DNA from: Acinetobacter sp.
Lineage (GTDB): Bacteria; Pseudomonadota; Gammaproteobacteria; Pseudomonadales; Moraxellaceae
NCBI GenBank assembly: GCA_030523805.1
Contig: JAUNHS010000014.1
Span: 1-18,729, forward strand
Reading direction: 5' to 3'
DNA: 18,729 nt
The notes under the pieces were generated by a model that was not told the origin of the DNA, did not search any database, and saw only the letters and a program-made list of their open reading frames with translations. How positions within the stretch are numbered: the stretch's first letter is position 1; every line of letters begins with the position of its first letter. Below, piece by piece: positions 8,042 through 16,963 of this stretch. Both the position numbers and the translations under genes were made by a program.

Positions 8042-8062
8042 ATTGCGATTTAGCATCGCAAT
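8042..8062 (+). repeat. Short inverted repeat after the receptor gene
   Basis: ATTGCGAT and ATCGCAAT form an 8-bp perfect stem around a 5-base loop, starting 9 bases after the receptor stop codon. It precedes the main terminator and may add to 3'-end formation. No T-tract follows, so it is not called a terminator on its own. Confidence 0.45.
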
Positions 8063-8083
8063 TTCGCATCGTAATTCAACCAT

Positions 8084-8122
8084 CAATAGGCGGAAAACAA
8101 AATGTTTTTCGCCTATTGTTTT
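8084..8122 (+). terminator. Rho-independent terminator after the ZnuD-like receptor
   Basis: A 15-bp stem with one G-T pair (CAATAGGCGGAAAAC with GTTTTTCGCCTATTG), a 5-base loop, and TTTT after it. It insulates the receptor from the wza operon. Confidence 0.85.
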
Positions 8123-8146
8123 ATCGCCAATTTTGCGATGATGACT

Positions 8147-8161
8147 GTGATAAATAATCAC
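8147..8161 (+). promoter_or_regulatory. Inverted repeat upstream of wza, possible regulator site
   Basis: GTGAT and ATCAC flank AAATA, about 75 bases upstream of the wza -10. It is reminiscent of a CRP/Vfr site (TGTGA-N6-TCACA), but the spacing is 7 rather than 6. It could be an activator site for capsule export; this is weak. Confidence 0.25.
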
Positions 8162-8215
8162 TTGCATTTCATGGCGTTTATTGCGACTTTTCACAAAAAA
8201 TTGCTGTTTTTTGTT

Positions 8216-8243
8216 TTGCTTTTATGTCATTTTCTTTTATAAT
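8216..8243 (+). promoter_or_regulatory. Candidate promoter of the wza-wzb-wzc operon
   Basis: A perfect TATAAT (8238-8243) has TTGCTT (8216-8221, 3 of 6 matches) 16 bases upstream. Transcription would start near 8250, giving a leader of about 28 bases to the GTG start of wza. This placement also rules out the in-frame ATG at 8224 as the wza start. Confidence 0.5.
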
Positions 8244-8277
8244 TACAGATTACATCACATATTTTAAAAGGTTACTC

Positions 8278-9405
8278 GTGAAATATTTTCAACCTTCTGC
8301 ATTTATGCTGAGTTTTGCATTGCTCGTATCTGGCTGTGCAGTTACGCCAGGTTTTCAAAGTTATGATTTACCTGCTGAAGGCGTGTTCCAAACCGAACAA
8401 GGCGTTGCAGTCAATGTTGTTCCTATTACACAAGATAATTTGCACCAAATCCGTGCCAATCGCTCAAGTTTTAATGCTCAACAGCAAGGCTCTCGTGATG
8501 TTGCTCATTTATTCAAATCAGCTTCAACGGTGCAATATAGCCTAAAACCTTATGATATTTTATCTATCCAATTGTGGGCATATCCTGAAATTACACCACC
8601 TGTGAGCAATGCCAATAGCGATACGGCAAAAGCTGCAGGCTATCAAATTGATGCCAATGGTTACATTCAACTACCTTTGGTAGGTCGTTACAAAGCGTCT
8701 GGCAAAAGCGTGGCTCAAGTTAATAAAGAATTACATGGTCAATTTGCACGCTATTTAAAACACCCTGATGTGATTGTGCGTGTGTTGTCTTATGAAGGTC
8801 AGCGTTATTCAGTACAAGGTTATGTCAATCGTGGTGGTCAATTTTATATTGATAACCAACCTGTCAGCGTATATACCGCTTTAGGTTTAGCTGGTGGTGT
8901 AACCAATCAAGGCGATAACACAGCAATCCAATTAATTCGTAATGGCATAACCTACTCGCTCAATCCATTAGAATTGGAAAAAGCAGGCTATTCGCTACAC
9001 AAGTTATTATTAAAACCAAATGATACGCTGTATGTCGGCGAAAAAGCCAATCAAAAAGTTTATGTGATGGGCGAATCAGGCAAAAGCCAAGCCTTGCAAT
9101 TGCGTGATCAAGGCATGACCTTGAGTGATGTGATTGGTGAAAGCCAAGGCATTAACGCTTATTCTGCAAGTGCCAAGCGTATTTATGTACTTCGTACCAA
9201 TACGCAAACTCAAGAAACAACCATTTATGTCATGGACTTGAGTAGCTTGGGTAACTTTGGTTTAGCCAACCAATTTGCCATGAATCGTAATGATATTGTT
9301 TATGTAGATCAAACTGGTTTAACCCGTTGGCAGCGTGTAGTCAATCAAGTGATTCCATTCTCTAACGCTTTATATTCAATTAGTCAATTAGGAACGACAA
9401 ACTAA
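8278..9405 (+). CDS. wza: Wza, outer-membrane polysaccharide export lipoprotein
   Basis: Wza forms the octameric outer-membrane channel through which capsule or exopolysaccharide leaves the cell. From the GTG at 8278 the protein is 375 residues, matching the family (E. coli Wza is 379). The start is set by AAAAGG (8266-8271) six bases upstream and by a lipoprotein signal that begins there: KYFQPSAFMLSFALLVSGC, with lipobox LVSG|C20. The in-frame ATG at 8224 would lie upstream of the likely promoter -10 and spoil the signal peptide. The polysaccharide export domain starts near YSLKPYDILSIQLW (87-100), with GYIQLPLVGRY at 128-138. Two SLBB domains follow (about 176-255 and 259-345). An amphipathic segment (350-372) matches the C-terminal helix that forms the outer-membrane barrel. 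The stop overlaps the wzb start by one base (TAATG), so translation is probably coupled. Confidence 0.9.
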   Translation: MKYFQPSAFMLSFALLVSGCAVTPGFQSYDLPAEGVFQTEQGVAVNVVPITQDNLHQIRANRSSFNAQQQGSRDVAHLFKSASTVQYSLKPYDILSIQLWAYPEITPPVSNANSDTAKAAGYQIDANGYIQLPLVGRYKASGKSVAQVNKELHGQFARYLKHPDVIVRVLSYEGQRYSVQGYVNRGGQFYIDNQPVSVYTALGLAGGVTNQGDNTAIQLIRNGITYSLNPLELEKAGYSLHKLLLKPNDTLYVGEKANQKVYVMGESGKSQALQLRDQGMTLSDVIGESQGINAYSASAKRIYVLRTNTQTQETTIYVMDLSSLGNFGLANQFAMNRNDIVYVDQTGLTRWQRVVNQVIPFSNALYSISQLGTTN

Positions 9406-9827
9406 TGCAAAATATTTTAGTGGTCTGCGTAGGAAATATTTGCCGTAGTCCAATGGGTGAATATTTTTTCAAACACGCACGCCCAGATTTAAATATTAGC
9501 TCTGCAGGTATTGCAGGCATGGTGGGCCATAGTGCCGATGAAAAAGCCATTCATTGTATGGATCATTTAGGCATAGATATGCGTAGCCATAAAGCACAAA
9601 AGTTGGCAGCAGAGCATATCAAACAAGCTGATCTGATTTTGGTCATGAGTACTCGCCAACAACGCCATATAGAACAAACTTGGCCGTTTGCCAAAGGTAA
9701 AACTTTCCGCCTTGGTCATTGGCAAAAGACGGATATTGCTGACCCTTATCAGCACGACCAACAATTTTTTAATGATACTTGCCAACTCATTCAACGCTGT
9801 GTTGATGATTGGAAAAAACACATTTAA
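9405..9827 (+). CDS. wzb: Wzb, low-molecular-weight protein tyrosine phosphatase
   Basis: A 140-residue cytoplasmic phosphatase that dephosphorylates the tyrosine cluster of Wzc, controlling the cycling needed for polymer export. The P-loop CVGNICRS (C8 to R14, CX5R followed by Ser) is intact near the N-terminus. The catalytic acid Asp113 is present in the DPY motif (113-115). Length and both motifs are standard for the family. The start ATG overlaps the wza stop by one base, and 18 bases separate its stop from wzc, so the three genes form one operon. No other substrate is indicated by context. Confidence 0.93.
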   Translation: MQNILVVCVGNICRSPMGEYFFKHARPDLNISSAGIAGMVGHSADEKAIHCMDHLGIDMRSHKAQKLAAEHIKQADLILVMSTRQQRHIEQTWPFAKGKTFRLGHWQKTDIADPYQHDQQFFNDTCQLIQRCVDDWKKHI

Positions 9828-9845
9828 TGCTGCGATGTTTTTGCT

Positions 9846-12041
9846 ATGAGCCAAACCAAACCAACTGACGACACCATAGATCTCAAAGAGTTATTTTTCT
9901 CTTTAATCGCACAATGGAAACTCATTATCCTGTGCGTTATTTTAAGTTTAATTGCGGCTTTTCTTTATCTACGCATTACGCCAGACACTTATGCAGTGAA
10001 TGCCATGGTGCAAGTAGAAGAGAAGAAAGGGGCTTCTGCTGCTTTATTGGGTGATTTATCAGATATGATTGATCAAAAATCACCTGCTCAAGCAGAAATT
10101 GAGATTTTAAAATCTCGCCTTGTACTTGGCCAAGTGGTGAATGACTTAAATCTTGATGTGGTGATTAATAATACTGAAAATACGCTCGTCAATCGCATTT
10201 TACATCAACCGCAATATTCAACCAAATATTCTGCAGACAGCATTATTTTTGAAGATAATGGTCAAACCTTAACCATTGTCAAATTCAACGTTCCTAAGCA
10301 ATATTTAGATCAAGAATTATCGCTACAAATCCAAAATAAAAACTTCAGCATCATCAATCCTGAGGATGATAGCGTGCTGTACAAAGGCGTGATTAATCAA
10401 GCCGAAGCCTACAGCGAAGAAGAAAATGACAATCAGTGGTCAGTTGAAATTCAAAGTCCAAATGCCATTCATGGCAATTATGAAATTCGTAAACTTTCAC
10501 TCGCCGCAGCAGTGGAAAATATTAGCCGTGTATATGGTGCAGCTGAAAAAGGCAAACTCACTGGCGTGATTGAGTTGAGTTACCAAGGGCAAAGTAAAGA
10601 ACAAATCGTGCAAGTACTCAATCAAATTTTGAATGTTTATACTGCTCAAAATATTGAACGCCGTGCCGCTGAAACTACACAAACTTTAAAAGTATTGGAC
10701 GAGCAATTACCAGAATTGCGTGCCCAATTAGACCAATCTGAACGTGCATTTAACGATTTCCGTTCAGAAAATAATACGGTAGATATTACCAAAGAATCGG
10801 AATTGTATTTAACACAAAGCATTGGTTTAGAAACCAAAAAAATTGAGTTAGAGCAAAAGCAAGCCGAACTTGCTGCCAAATACACCACCGAACATCCATT
10901 GATGCAAGAAGTAACTGCACAAAATAAAGCGTTGGAACAAAAAATTGGCGAGCTGAATGATACTTTGCAAACCTTACCTGATTTGCAACGTCAATATTTA
11001 CAGCTGTATCGTGATGTACAAGTTAATACACAGCTTTATACTTCCCTGCTCAATACGTATCAACAATTAAAAGTATCACAAGCTGGTGAAATTGGTACGG
11101 TGCGTATTATTGATACTGCGGTAGAGCCTGTAAAACCAATTAAGCCGAAAAAATTAATGATTGCTGCCTTGGCTCTCATTGCTGGTGGCTTCCTTGGTGT
11201 GTTACTTGCATTGGCGAAAAATCTATTGCGTTCAGGTGTGCGTTCATCTGAAGAAATTGAAAATGCGTTGGGCTTGCCTGTGTATGCGACTGTACCACGT
11301 TCGCCTGTACAAGAAAGCCGTATTCGTATTTTGAAAAAGCGTAAAACCATTCCTGTGCTTGCCGTTACGCATAGCAATGATATTGCCATTGAGAGTTTGA
11401 GAAGTATTCGTACTGCCCTACACTTTAGTTTTGTAGAAGCTAAAAATACGATTATTAGTATTTCTGGCCCTGCACCAGAGTTAGGTAAATCGTTTATTTC
11501 TACCAACTTGGCTGCCATTTTTGCACAAGACAATAAAAAAACGCTGATTATTGATGCCGATTTACGTCGTGGTTATTTGCATAAGTATTTTAACCAAGAT
11601 TTACACTCAGGTTTATCGCAATATTTAGCCAGCGAAAAAGAGTTAGATGAGATTATTCGTCCATCATCTGTGGAAAACTTGGATTTTATCCCACGTGGTA
11701 AATCGCCAAGCAATCCGTCTGAATTGCTAGGTTCTGCACGTTTTAGTGCCTTGCTTGAAGAATTAAGCCAGCGTTATGAGCGTATTATTATTGATACACC
11801 ACCAACTTTGGCTGTTACCGATAGTATCGTCATCGCACAGCATAGTGGCATTAACTTAATTGTGGCACGTTATGCGAAAACACAATTGGGCGAGTTAGAT
11901 TTAGTGGTTAATCGTTATCAACAAGCAGGAATTAAGATTAACGGCTTTATCTTAAATGACATTCTGCGTGAAGCAGGTGGCGGTAAGTATGGTTATGGCT
12001 ACAACTATAATTATGCTTATACTTCACATAAAGATGATTAA
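9846..12041 (+). CDS. wzc: Wzc, tyrosine autokinase and polysaccharide copolymerase
   Basis: A 731-residue inner-membrane protein that controls chain length and export with Wza. An N-terminal Wzz domain begins near residue 10, with membrane segments at about 26-43 and 437-458. A large periplasmic part between them has a coiled-coil-like stretch (about 280-410). The cytoplasmic BY-kinase domain has Walker A (GPAPELGKS, 541-549), Walker A' (LIIDADLRRG, D570/D572) and Walker B (IIID, D650), plus RGKSPSNPSELL typical of the family. The tail has six tyrosines at every second residue (Y715 to Y725), the autophosphorylation cluster acted on by Wzb. The ATG at 9846 has no clear Shine-Dalgarno; expression may depend on coupling with wzb. 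A terminator follows 17 bases after the stop, closing the operon with no polysaccharide assembly gene behind it. Confidence 0.95.
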   Translation: MSQTKPTDDTIDLKELFFSLIAQWKLIILCVILSLIAAFLYLRITPDTYAVNAMVQVEEKKGASAALLGDLSDMIDQKSPAQAEIEILKSRLVLGQVVNDLNLDVVINNTENTLVNRILHQPQYSTKYSADSIIFEDNGQTLTIVKFNVPKQYLDQELSLQIQNKNFSIINPEDDSVLYKGVINQAEAYSEEENDNQWSVEIQSPNAIHGNYEIRKLSLAAAVENISRVYGAAEKGKLTGVIELSYQGQSKEQIVQVLNQILNVYTAQNIERRAAETTQTLKVLDEQLPELRAQLDQSERAFNDFRSENNTVDITKESELYLTQSIGLETKKIELEQKQAELAAKYTTEHPLMQEVTAQNKALEQKIGELNDTLQTLPDLQRQYLQLYRDVQVNTQLYTSLLNTYQQLKVSQAGEIGTVRIIDTAVEPVKPIKPKKLMIAALALIAGGFLGVLLALAKNLLRSGVRSSEEIENALGLPVYATVPRSPVQESRIRILKKRKTIPVLAVTHSNDIAIESLRSIRTALHFSFVEAKNTIISISGPAPELGKSFISTNLAAIFAQDNKKTLIIDADLRRGYLHKYFNQDLHSGLSQYLASEKELDEIIRPSSVENLDFIPRGKSPSNPSELLGSARFSALLEELSQRYERIIIDTPPTLAVTDSIVIAQHSGINLIVARYAKTQLGELDLVVNRYQQAGIKINGFILNDILREAGGGKYGYGYNYNYAYTSHKDD

Positions 12042-12058
12042 AATCTCATCATCACCAC

Positions 12059-12088
12059 AAAGGGCTTGCATTATGTAAGCCCTTTTTT
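12059..12088 (+). terminator. Rho-independent terminator after wzc
   Basis: AAAGGGCTTGCA and TGTAAGCCCTTT form a 12-bp stem with one G-T pair around a TTA loop; the T-tract runs to 12088. It separates the export operon from the acyl-CoA dehydrogenases. Confidence 0.85.
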
Positions 12089-12232
12089 ATGCGTGTGTTT
12101 GTGGTTATATTCATCATTCAGCTTTTATTGACCTTTTCGCCCTTGCGATTTGTCAAAAAAGTCCTTGCACATTCTGCTGTTTTCTAACAAGATGGAAGCA
12201 TCTATGATTTAAGGATATGTTTGGAGTACATT

Positions 12233-14038
12233 ATGCCATTACAATACACAGCACCATTAAGAGATATGCACTTTGTATTACATGAAGTTTTAAATGCAGA
12301 GCAGCATTATGCCAATATTCCCCACTTTCAAGGCATGGTAAACCGTGATTTAATCAATCAGTATTTACAGGCCGCAGCAGATTTTTGTGAGCAAACACTT
12401 TCACCACTCAACCAAGTGGGCGACCGTGAAGGTTGTACTTGGCAAAATGGTGAAGTCAAAACGCCAACAGGGTTTAAAGAAGCCTATCAGCAATATGTAG
12501 AACTTGGCTTTCCATCATTGACCGCATCGGAGCAATTTGGTGGTCAGGCATTGCCGAATTTATTAGATACCGTGATTTCTGAAATGAAAGGCACGGCAAA
12601 CTGGGCTTGGGCGATGTATCCAGGCTTATCGCACGGTGCAGTGCGTACCATTGAACACCACGGTTCAGATGAACAAAAAGCCTTATTTTTACCTAAACTT
12701 GTTTCTGGCGAGTGGACAGGAACAATGTGTCTGACTGAATCACACGCAGGGTCTGATTTGGGCTTAATTCGTACCAAAGCCGAGCCAAATGCTGATGGTA
12801 GCTATGCCATTACAGGCGAAAAAATCTTTATTTCTGCTGGTGAGCATGATATGGCGGACAATATTGTGCATATTGTTTTAGCACGCTTGCCAAACGCTCC
12901 TGCAGGTACGAAAGGCATTTCGCTGTTCATTGTGCCTAAATTCAACGTACAGGACAATGGGGAATTGGGCGAACGCAATCAAGTACAGTGCGGTGCGATT
13001 GAGCATAAAATGGGTATTCATGGTAATTCTACTTGTGTCATGCATTTTGATGGAGCAAAAGGCTACTTGATTGGCCCTGAAAATCGTGGCTTAAATTGTA
13101 TGTTTACCTTTATGAATACGGCTCGTATTGGTACAGCTATTCAAGGTTTATCTGCAGCTGAAGGTTCATTCCAAGGGGCAATTCGCTATGCTCAAGAGCG
13201 TATTGCGATGCGTGCCTTGTCAGGAGCAAAAAATCCTGAACGTGCAGCCGATCCAATTTTGGTACACCCAGCAGTACGTCAGTTAATTTTAACGCAAAAA
13301 GCCTTTGCTGAAAGTGGTCGTGCGTTGGTTTATTTCTTATCGCAATGGGTAGATGTTGCCGAGCAAGCCGAAAGCGAACAAGAACGCCAATATGCTGATG
13401 ATTTATTGTCTTTCCTTACGCCAATTGCCAAAGCCTTTTTGACCGAAACAGGCTATGAAGCTGCCAATAAAGGCGTGCAAGTATTTGGTGGACATGGCTT
13501 TATTGCCGAACATGGCATGGAACAAATCGTGCGTGATACACGCATTGCTTGCTTATATGAAGGTACAACTGAAATCCAAGCATTAGATTTACTTGGTCGT
13601 AAAGTATTGCAATCGCAAGGAAAATTATTGCAAAACTTCACGCAGTTGATTGTAGAATTTTGCCAAAAACATCAAGCACAACAGGAGCTTGCAGAATTTG
13701 TTCAACCATTGGCACATTATACACAGCAATGGGGACAAATCACACAAAACATTGCCCAACGTGCTACACAAAATGCGGATGAAGTCGGTGCAGCGGCTGT
13801 AGATTATTTATTCTATTCAGGTTATGTCTGCTTGGCTTATTTCTGGGCAAAAATGGCTGCCATCTCTCAACACGCCTTGCAAGCCAATAGCGAAGATGCA
13901 GCATTTTATCGTGCAAAAATCAAAACTGCCCAATTCTATTTTGCTAAAATTTTGCCACGTGCCAATGCTCATCAACAAATTTTAGCGACAGGGCTTGCAC
14001 CATTACAAGCATTGCAAGATAACGAATGGTTATTTTAA
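12233..14038 (+). CDS. Acyl-CoA dehydrogenase, ~600-residue FadE-like (first of tandem pair)
   Basis: A FAD-dependent acyl-CoA dehydrogenase of the first beta-oxidation step, forming trans-2-enoyl-CoA. The ATG at 12233 gives 601 residues and has GGAG six bases upstream; an in-frame TTG at 12221 is rejected because it includes that ribosome site. After a short N-terminal arm come the helical N-terminal domain (about 45-160), the flavin-binding middle domain (MCLTESHAGSDLG, 165-177; ITGEKIFIS, 193-201) and the C-terminal helical domain with the catalytic Glu443 in LYEGTTEIQ. An extra C-terminal domain of about 130 residues (PF12806 type) explains the length. It belongs to the subgroup with Pseudomonas PA0506/PA0508-type enzymes, for which long- or medium-chain acyl-CoA substrates are expected. 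A second gene follows after a 33-base gap, likely in the same transcript. A possible -10 (TATGAT, 12203-12208) lacks a good -35. Confidence 0.9.
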   Translation: MPLQYTAPLRDMHFVLHEVLNAEQHYANIPHFQGMVNRDLINQYLQAAADFCEQTLSPLNQVGDREGCTWQNGEVKTPTGFKEAYQQYVELGFPSLTASEQFGGQALPNLLDTVISEMKGTANWAWAMYPGLSHGAVRTIEHHGSDEQKALFLPKLVSGEWTGTMCLTESHAGSDLGLIRTKAEPNADGSYAITGEKIFISAGEHDMADNIVHIVLARLPNAPAGTKGISLFIVPKFNVQDNGELGERNQVQCGAIEHKMGIHGNSTCVMHFDGAKGYLIGPENRGLNCMFTFMNTARIGTAIQGLSAAEGSFQGAIRYAQERIAMRALSGAKNPERAADPILVHPAVRQLILTQKAFAESGRALVYFLSQWVDVAEQAESEQERQYADDLLSFLTPIAKAFLTETGYEAANKGVQVFGGHGFIAEHGMEQIVRDTRIACLYEGTTEIQALDLLGRKVLQSQGKLLQNFTQLIVEFCQKHQAQQELAEFVQPLAHYTQQWGQITQNIAQRATQNADEVGAAAVDYLFYSGYVCLAYFWAKMAAISQHALQANSEDAAFYRAKIKTAQFYFAKILPRANAHQQILATGLAPLQALQDNEWLF

Positions 14039-14071
14039 TCTTCAACCACATTTAAAATTAAGGACTTTACC

Positions 14072-15868
14072 ATGCCAATTTATCAAGCTCCCTTAAAAGA
14101 TATGCAATTTATTTTGCAAGATGTGTTTCATGCCAATCAATTTTGGCAACAACATGAAAATTTACACCATGTAGATGGCGATACAGCCAATGCCATTTTA
14201 GAAGAAATGGCGAAATTTTCACAAAATGTTTTGCTCGCACTCAACCGTAGTGGCGATGAACAAGGAGCAACCTTTCATCAAGGCGAAGTTAGCACGCCAG
14301 ACGGCTTTAAAGAAGCCTTTCGCCAATATGCCGAAGGTGGTTGGATTGGTCTCGGTGCAGATGAGCAATGGGGCGGTGCTGCCATGCCGAAAATGCTCAC
14401 AGTACTTGCCGATGAAATGATGTTCGCCACCAACCCATCATTCACGCTCTACCCTTTGCTAACTGTTGGTGCAGGCATGGCGTTATCTAGCTACGCATCA
14501 GACGAGCAAAAAGCCACCTATTTACCGAAAATGTATTCAGGCGAATGGTCAGGTACGATGTGTTTAACTGAGCCACACGCAGGCACGGACTTGGGCATTA
14601 TCAAAAGTAAAGCCGAGCCACAAGCAGACGGTAGCTACAAAATCACAGGCACAAAAATTTTCATCACAGGGGGCGACCACGATTTAACCGAAAATATCAT
14701 TCACTTGGTACTGGCTAAAACACCAAATGCACCTGCAGGTTCTCGTGGCATTTCGCTGTTTATCGTGCCTAAATTTTTAGTGAATGATGATGGCAGCTTA
14801 GGCGAACGCAATGCCGTGAATACAGGCTCTATTGAACATAAAATGGGCATTAAAGCATCAGCAACCTGTGTGATGAATTTTGACGGGGCAACAGGCTATC
14901 TCGTTGGTAAGGAAAATGAAGGCTTGGCAGCCATGTTTGTCATGATGAACTATGAGCGTTTATCTATGGGTATTCAAGGTTTAGGAGCGAGTGAGTTTGC
15001 CTACCAAAATGCTGCCCAATACGCCACCGACCGTCTACAAGGTCGCAGTGCTTCAGGGGTGCAATCGCCTGATAAAGCGGCTGATAGCATTTTAGTGCAT
15101 GGCGATGTGCGTCGTATGCTCTTAAATGTGCGTGCCAATAATGAAGCCAGTCGTGCATTTGCCGTTTATGTGGGGCAACAGCTTGATATTACTAAATATT
15201 CTACCGATAGCGAAGCGGTTAAAAAAGCCAATCACCGTGTTGCACTTTTAACGCCAATTGCCAAAGCCTATCTCACCGATACTGCATTCCAAGCGACACT
15301 TGATGCTCAAATGTGTTTTGGTGGTCATGGTTATATCCGTGAATGGGGCATGGAACAATGCGTGCGTGATTTGCGTATTGCCCAAATTTACGAAGGAACC
15401 AATGGCGTACAATCGCAAGATTTGATTGGTCGTAAAACCATCAAATGCCAAGGGGCATATTTAGCTGAATATTTAAGTGATATTCGCCAAGATGTGCAAG
15501 CCTTACCGACTGAACTTAACTTCATTAAAGATGCGACGTTGAGAATGTGTGATGAAGCGGAATTAATTACTCGCTATATTTTAGAAGTAAGCAAAGAAAA
15601 TGCTGATTTTAGCAATCATGTCGCTGTAGATTATTTGCACGTGATTGGTTTGCTCAGCTTTGGCTATATGTTTGCCAAAATCGCCCACGCTGCTCATGCT
15701 AAAAATGTTGCTCAAAATGATGATTTTTATCAAAATAAAATCCAATTGGCACGCTATTTTACCGCACGCATTGCACCTGATTTAAAAGCCCGTTTGCTAA
15801 AAATTCAATCGGAATACGATATGATTATGCAATTTGATGCCGACTATTTTACACAAGGTCGTGTGTAA
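14072..15868 (+). CDS. Acyl-CoA dehydrogenase, ~600-residue FadE-like (second of tandem pair)
   Basis: A 598-residue paralogue of the preceding enzyme with the same domain order: N-terminal helices, flavin domain (MCLTEPHAGTDLG, 163-175; ITGTKIFITGG, 191-201), C-terminal helices with catalytic Glu441 in IYEGTNGVQ, and the extra C-terminal domain. The ATG is preceded by AAGGA at a 7-base spacing. Core motifs are nearly the same as in the first copy, but substrate-pocket stretches differ (for example residues 110-140, NPSFTLYPLLTVGAGMAL here against NWAWAMYPGLSHGAVRTI), so this is an old duplication and the two probably prefer different chain lengths. The pair is co-oriented, with a strong terminator after this gene. 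No electron-transfer flavoprotein, hydratase or thiolase gene is nearby in the window. Confidence 0.9.
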   Translation: MPIYQAPLKDMQFILQDVFHANQFWQQHENLHHVDGDTANAILEEMAKFSQNVLLALNRSGDEQGATFHQGEVSTPDGFKEAFRQYAEGGWIGLGADEQWGGAAMPKMLTVLADEMMFATNPSFTLYPLLTVGAGMALSSYASDEQKATYLPKMYSGEWSGTMCLTEPHAGTDLGIIKSKAEPQADGSYKITGTKIFITGGDHDLTENIIHLVLAKTPNAPAGSRGISLFIVPKFLVNDDGSLGERNAVNTGSIEHKMGIKASATCVMNFDGATGYLVGKENEGLAAMFVMMNYERLSMGIQGLGASEFAYQNAAQYATDRLQGRSASGVQSPDKAADSILVHGDVRRMLLNVRANNEASRAFAVYVGQQLDITKYSTDSEAVKKANHRVALLTPIAKAYLTDTAFQATLDAQMCFGGHGYIREWGMEQCVRDLRIAQIYEGTNGVQSQDLIGRKTIKCQGAYLAEYLSDIRQDVQALPTELNFIKDATLRMCDEAELITRYILEVSKENADFSNHVAVDYLHVIGLLSFGYMFAKIAHAAHAKNVAQNDDFYQNKIQLARYFTARIAPDLKARLLKIQSEYDMIMQFDADYFTQGRV

Positions 15869-15889
15869 AACGAGCATAAATCGCATAAC

Positions 15890-15925
15890 AAAAACGCCCA
15901 ATTTACTCTGAATTGGGCGTTTTTT
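15890..15925. terminator. Bidirectional terminator between acyl-CoA dehydrogenase and galE
   Basis: A 14-bp perfect stem (AAAAACGCCCAATT with AATTGGGCGTTTTT) has a 7-base loop. A- and T-tracts on either side let it work for both convergent units; galE ends at 15941. Confidence 0.88.
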
Positions 15926-15940
15926 ATTGGAATGTATCAT

Positions 15941-16963
15941 TTACACATCACGATAGCCATTTGGATTTTGCTGTTGCCAACGCCAACTATCACGCAGCAT
16001 TTCACTTAAACCAAAACGAGCTTTCCAGCCCAGCTCCTGCTCTGCACGTTGTGGATTGGCAAAAGACGTCGCCACATCGCCTGCACGGCGTGGAGCAAAT
16101 TCATACGGAACGGCAATATCATTGACCTGTTCAAAGGTATTTTTGATTTGCAACACCGAATAACCATTACCCGTACCGATATTCCACGCACGGCAACCTG
16201 TATGTTGCAAACGATAATTCAAAGCACACAAATGTGCATTTGCCAAATCCACTACATGAATATAATCACGCACGCCTGTGCCATCTTCCGTATCATAATC
16301 ATTGCCATAAATAGACAATTTTTCACGGCGACCAACTGCCACTTGCGTTACATAAGGCATTAAATTATTAGGAATACCTTGTGGATCTTCGCCAATCAAG
16401 CCACTTTCATGTGCCCCAACAGGATTAAAATAACGCAATAATGCCACCGACCAACGCTCATCGGTCGCTGCCGTTTTTTGCAAAATCTGCTCACAAATCA
16501 GCTTAGTATAACCGTAATTATTGTTCGGCATTCCTGTTGGCATATCTTCATTGAGTGGCGAAACATTAGCCGCATCATACACCGTTGCCGATGAGCTAAA
16601 CACAATGGTATAAATGCCCGCACGTTGCATCGCTTGTACCAATTGCACCGTCCCTGCAATATTATTTTCAAAATAAATCAACGGCTTTTCTTGACTTTCG
16701 CCCACCGCTTTTAAGCCTGCAAAATGAATCACCGCATCAATATGATGTTGCTGAAAAATGCTGTCCAACACTTGAGCATCTAAAATATCGCCTTTGATAA
16801 AGGTCAATGTTTTCCCTGTAATTTGCTGAACTCGTTGCAATGATAACTCACAACTATTGGATAAATTATCCAACACAACAACTTGATGCCCTGCATTTAA
16901 TAATTCTACACAGGTATGCGAACCGATATAACCTGCCCCACCTGTAACTAAAATATTAGCCAT
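15941..16963 (-). CDS. galE: UDP-hexose 4-epimerase (GalE/Gne type)
   Basis: It interconverts UDP-glucose and UDP-galactose and possibly the N-acetyl forms, supplying polysaccharide precursors. The start at 16963 (MANILVTGG, 340 residues) is chosen because GGAG (16971-16974 on the minus strand) is 7 bases upstream; an ATG two codons earlier is too close to it. The NAD-binding GGAGYIG (8-14), FSSSATVY (Ser123-125), and the YxxxK pair Y150/K154 are all present, with close similarity to E. coli GalE throughout ([32 protein letters not shown]). The residue matching E. coli Tyr299, which blocks N-acetylhexosamines, is Ser300 here, as in dual-specificity epimerases (Gne). It is the last gene of a ugd-pgi-galE operon; its start overlaps the pgi stop by 8 bases, implying coupling. 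In Acinetobacter capsule loci the equivalent gene is called gne1. Confidence 0.92.
   Translation of the reverse strand: MANILVTGGAGYIGSHTCVELLNAGHQVVVLDNLSNSCELSLQRVQQITGKTLTFIKGDILDAQVLDSIFQQHHIDAVIHFAGLKAVGESQEKPLIYFENNIAGTVQLVQAMQRAGIYTIVFSSSATVYDAANVSPLNEDMPTGMPNNNYGYTKLICEQILQKTAATDERWSVALLRYFNPVGAHESGLIGEDPQGIPNNLMPYVTQVAVGRREKLSIYGNDYDTEDGTGVRDYIHVVDLANAHLCALNYRLQHTGCRAWNIGTGNGYSVLQIKNTFEQVNDIAVPYEFAPRRAGDVATSFANPQRAEQELGWKARFGLSEMLRDSWRWQQQNPNGYRDV

Noticed and set aside
8146..8162. CRP/Vfr site upstream of wza
   Set aside because: The half-sites are spaced by 7 rather than 6 bases and the second is TCACT, so it is kept only as a weak inverted repeat.
8224..8277. Upstream in-frame ATG extending wza by 18 residues
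   Set aside because: It lies upstream of the likely -10 (8238-8243), has no ribosome site, and would bury the lipoprotein signal; the GTG at 8278 has AAAAGG at 6 bases.
11060..11533. 157-codon minus-strand open frame under wzc
   Set aside because: It is opposite the well-conserved Wzc membrane and Walker A region; the composition is that of an antisense shadow.
12221..12232. TTG start giving four extra residues on the first acyl-CoA dehydrogenase
   Set aside because: The GGAG ribosome site (12223-12226) lies inside this extension and is correctly spaced for the ATG at 12233.
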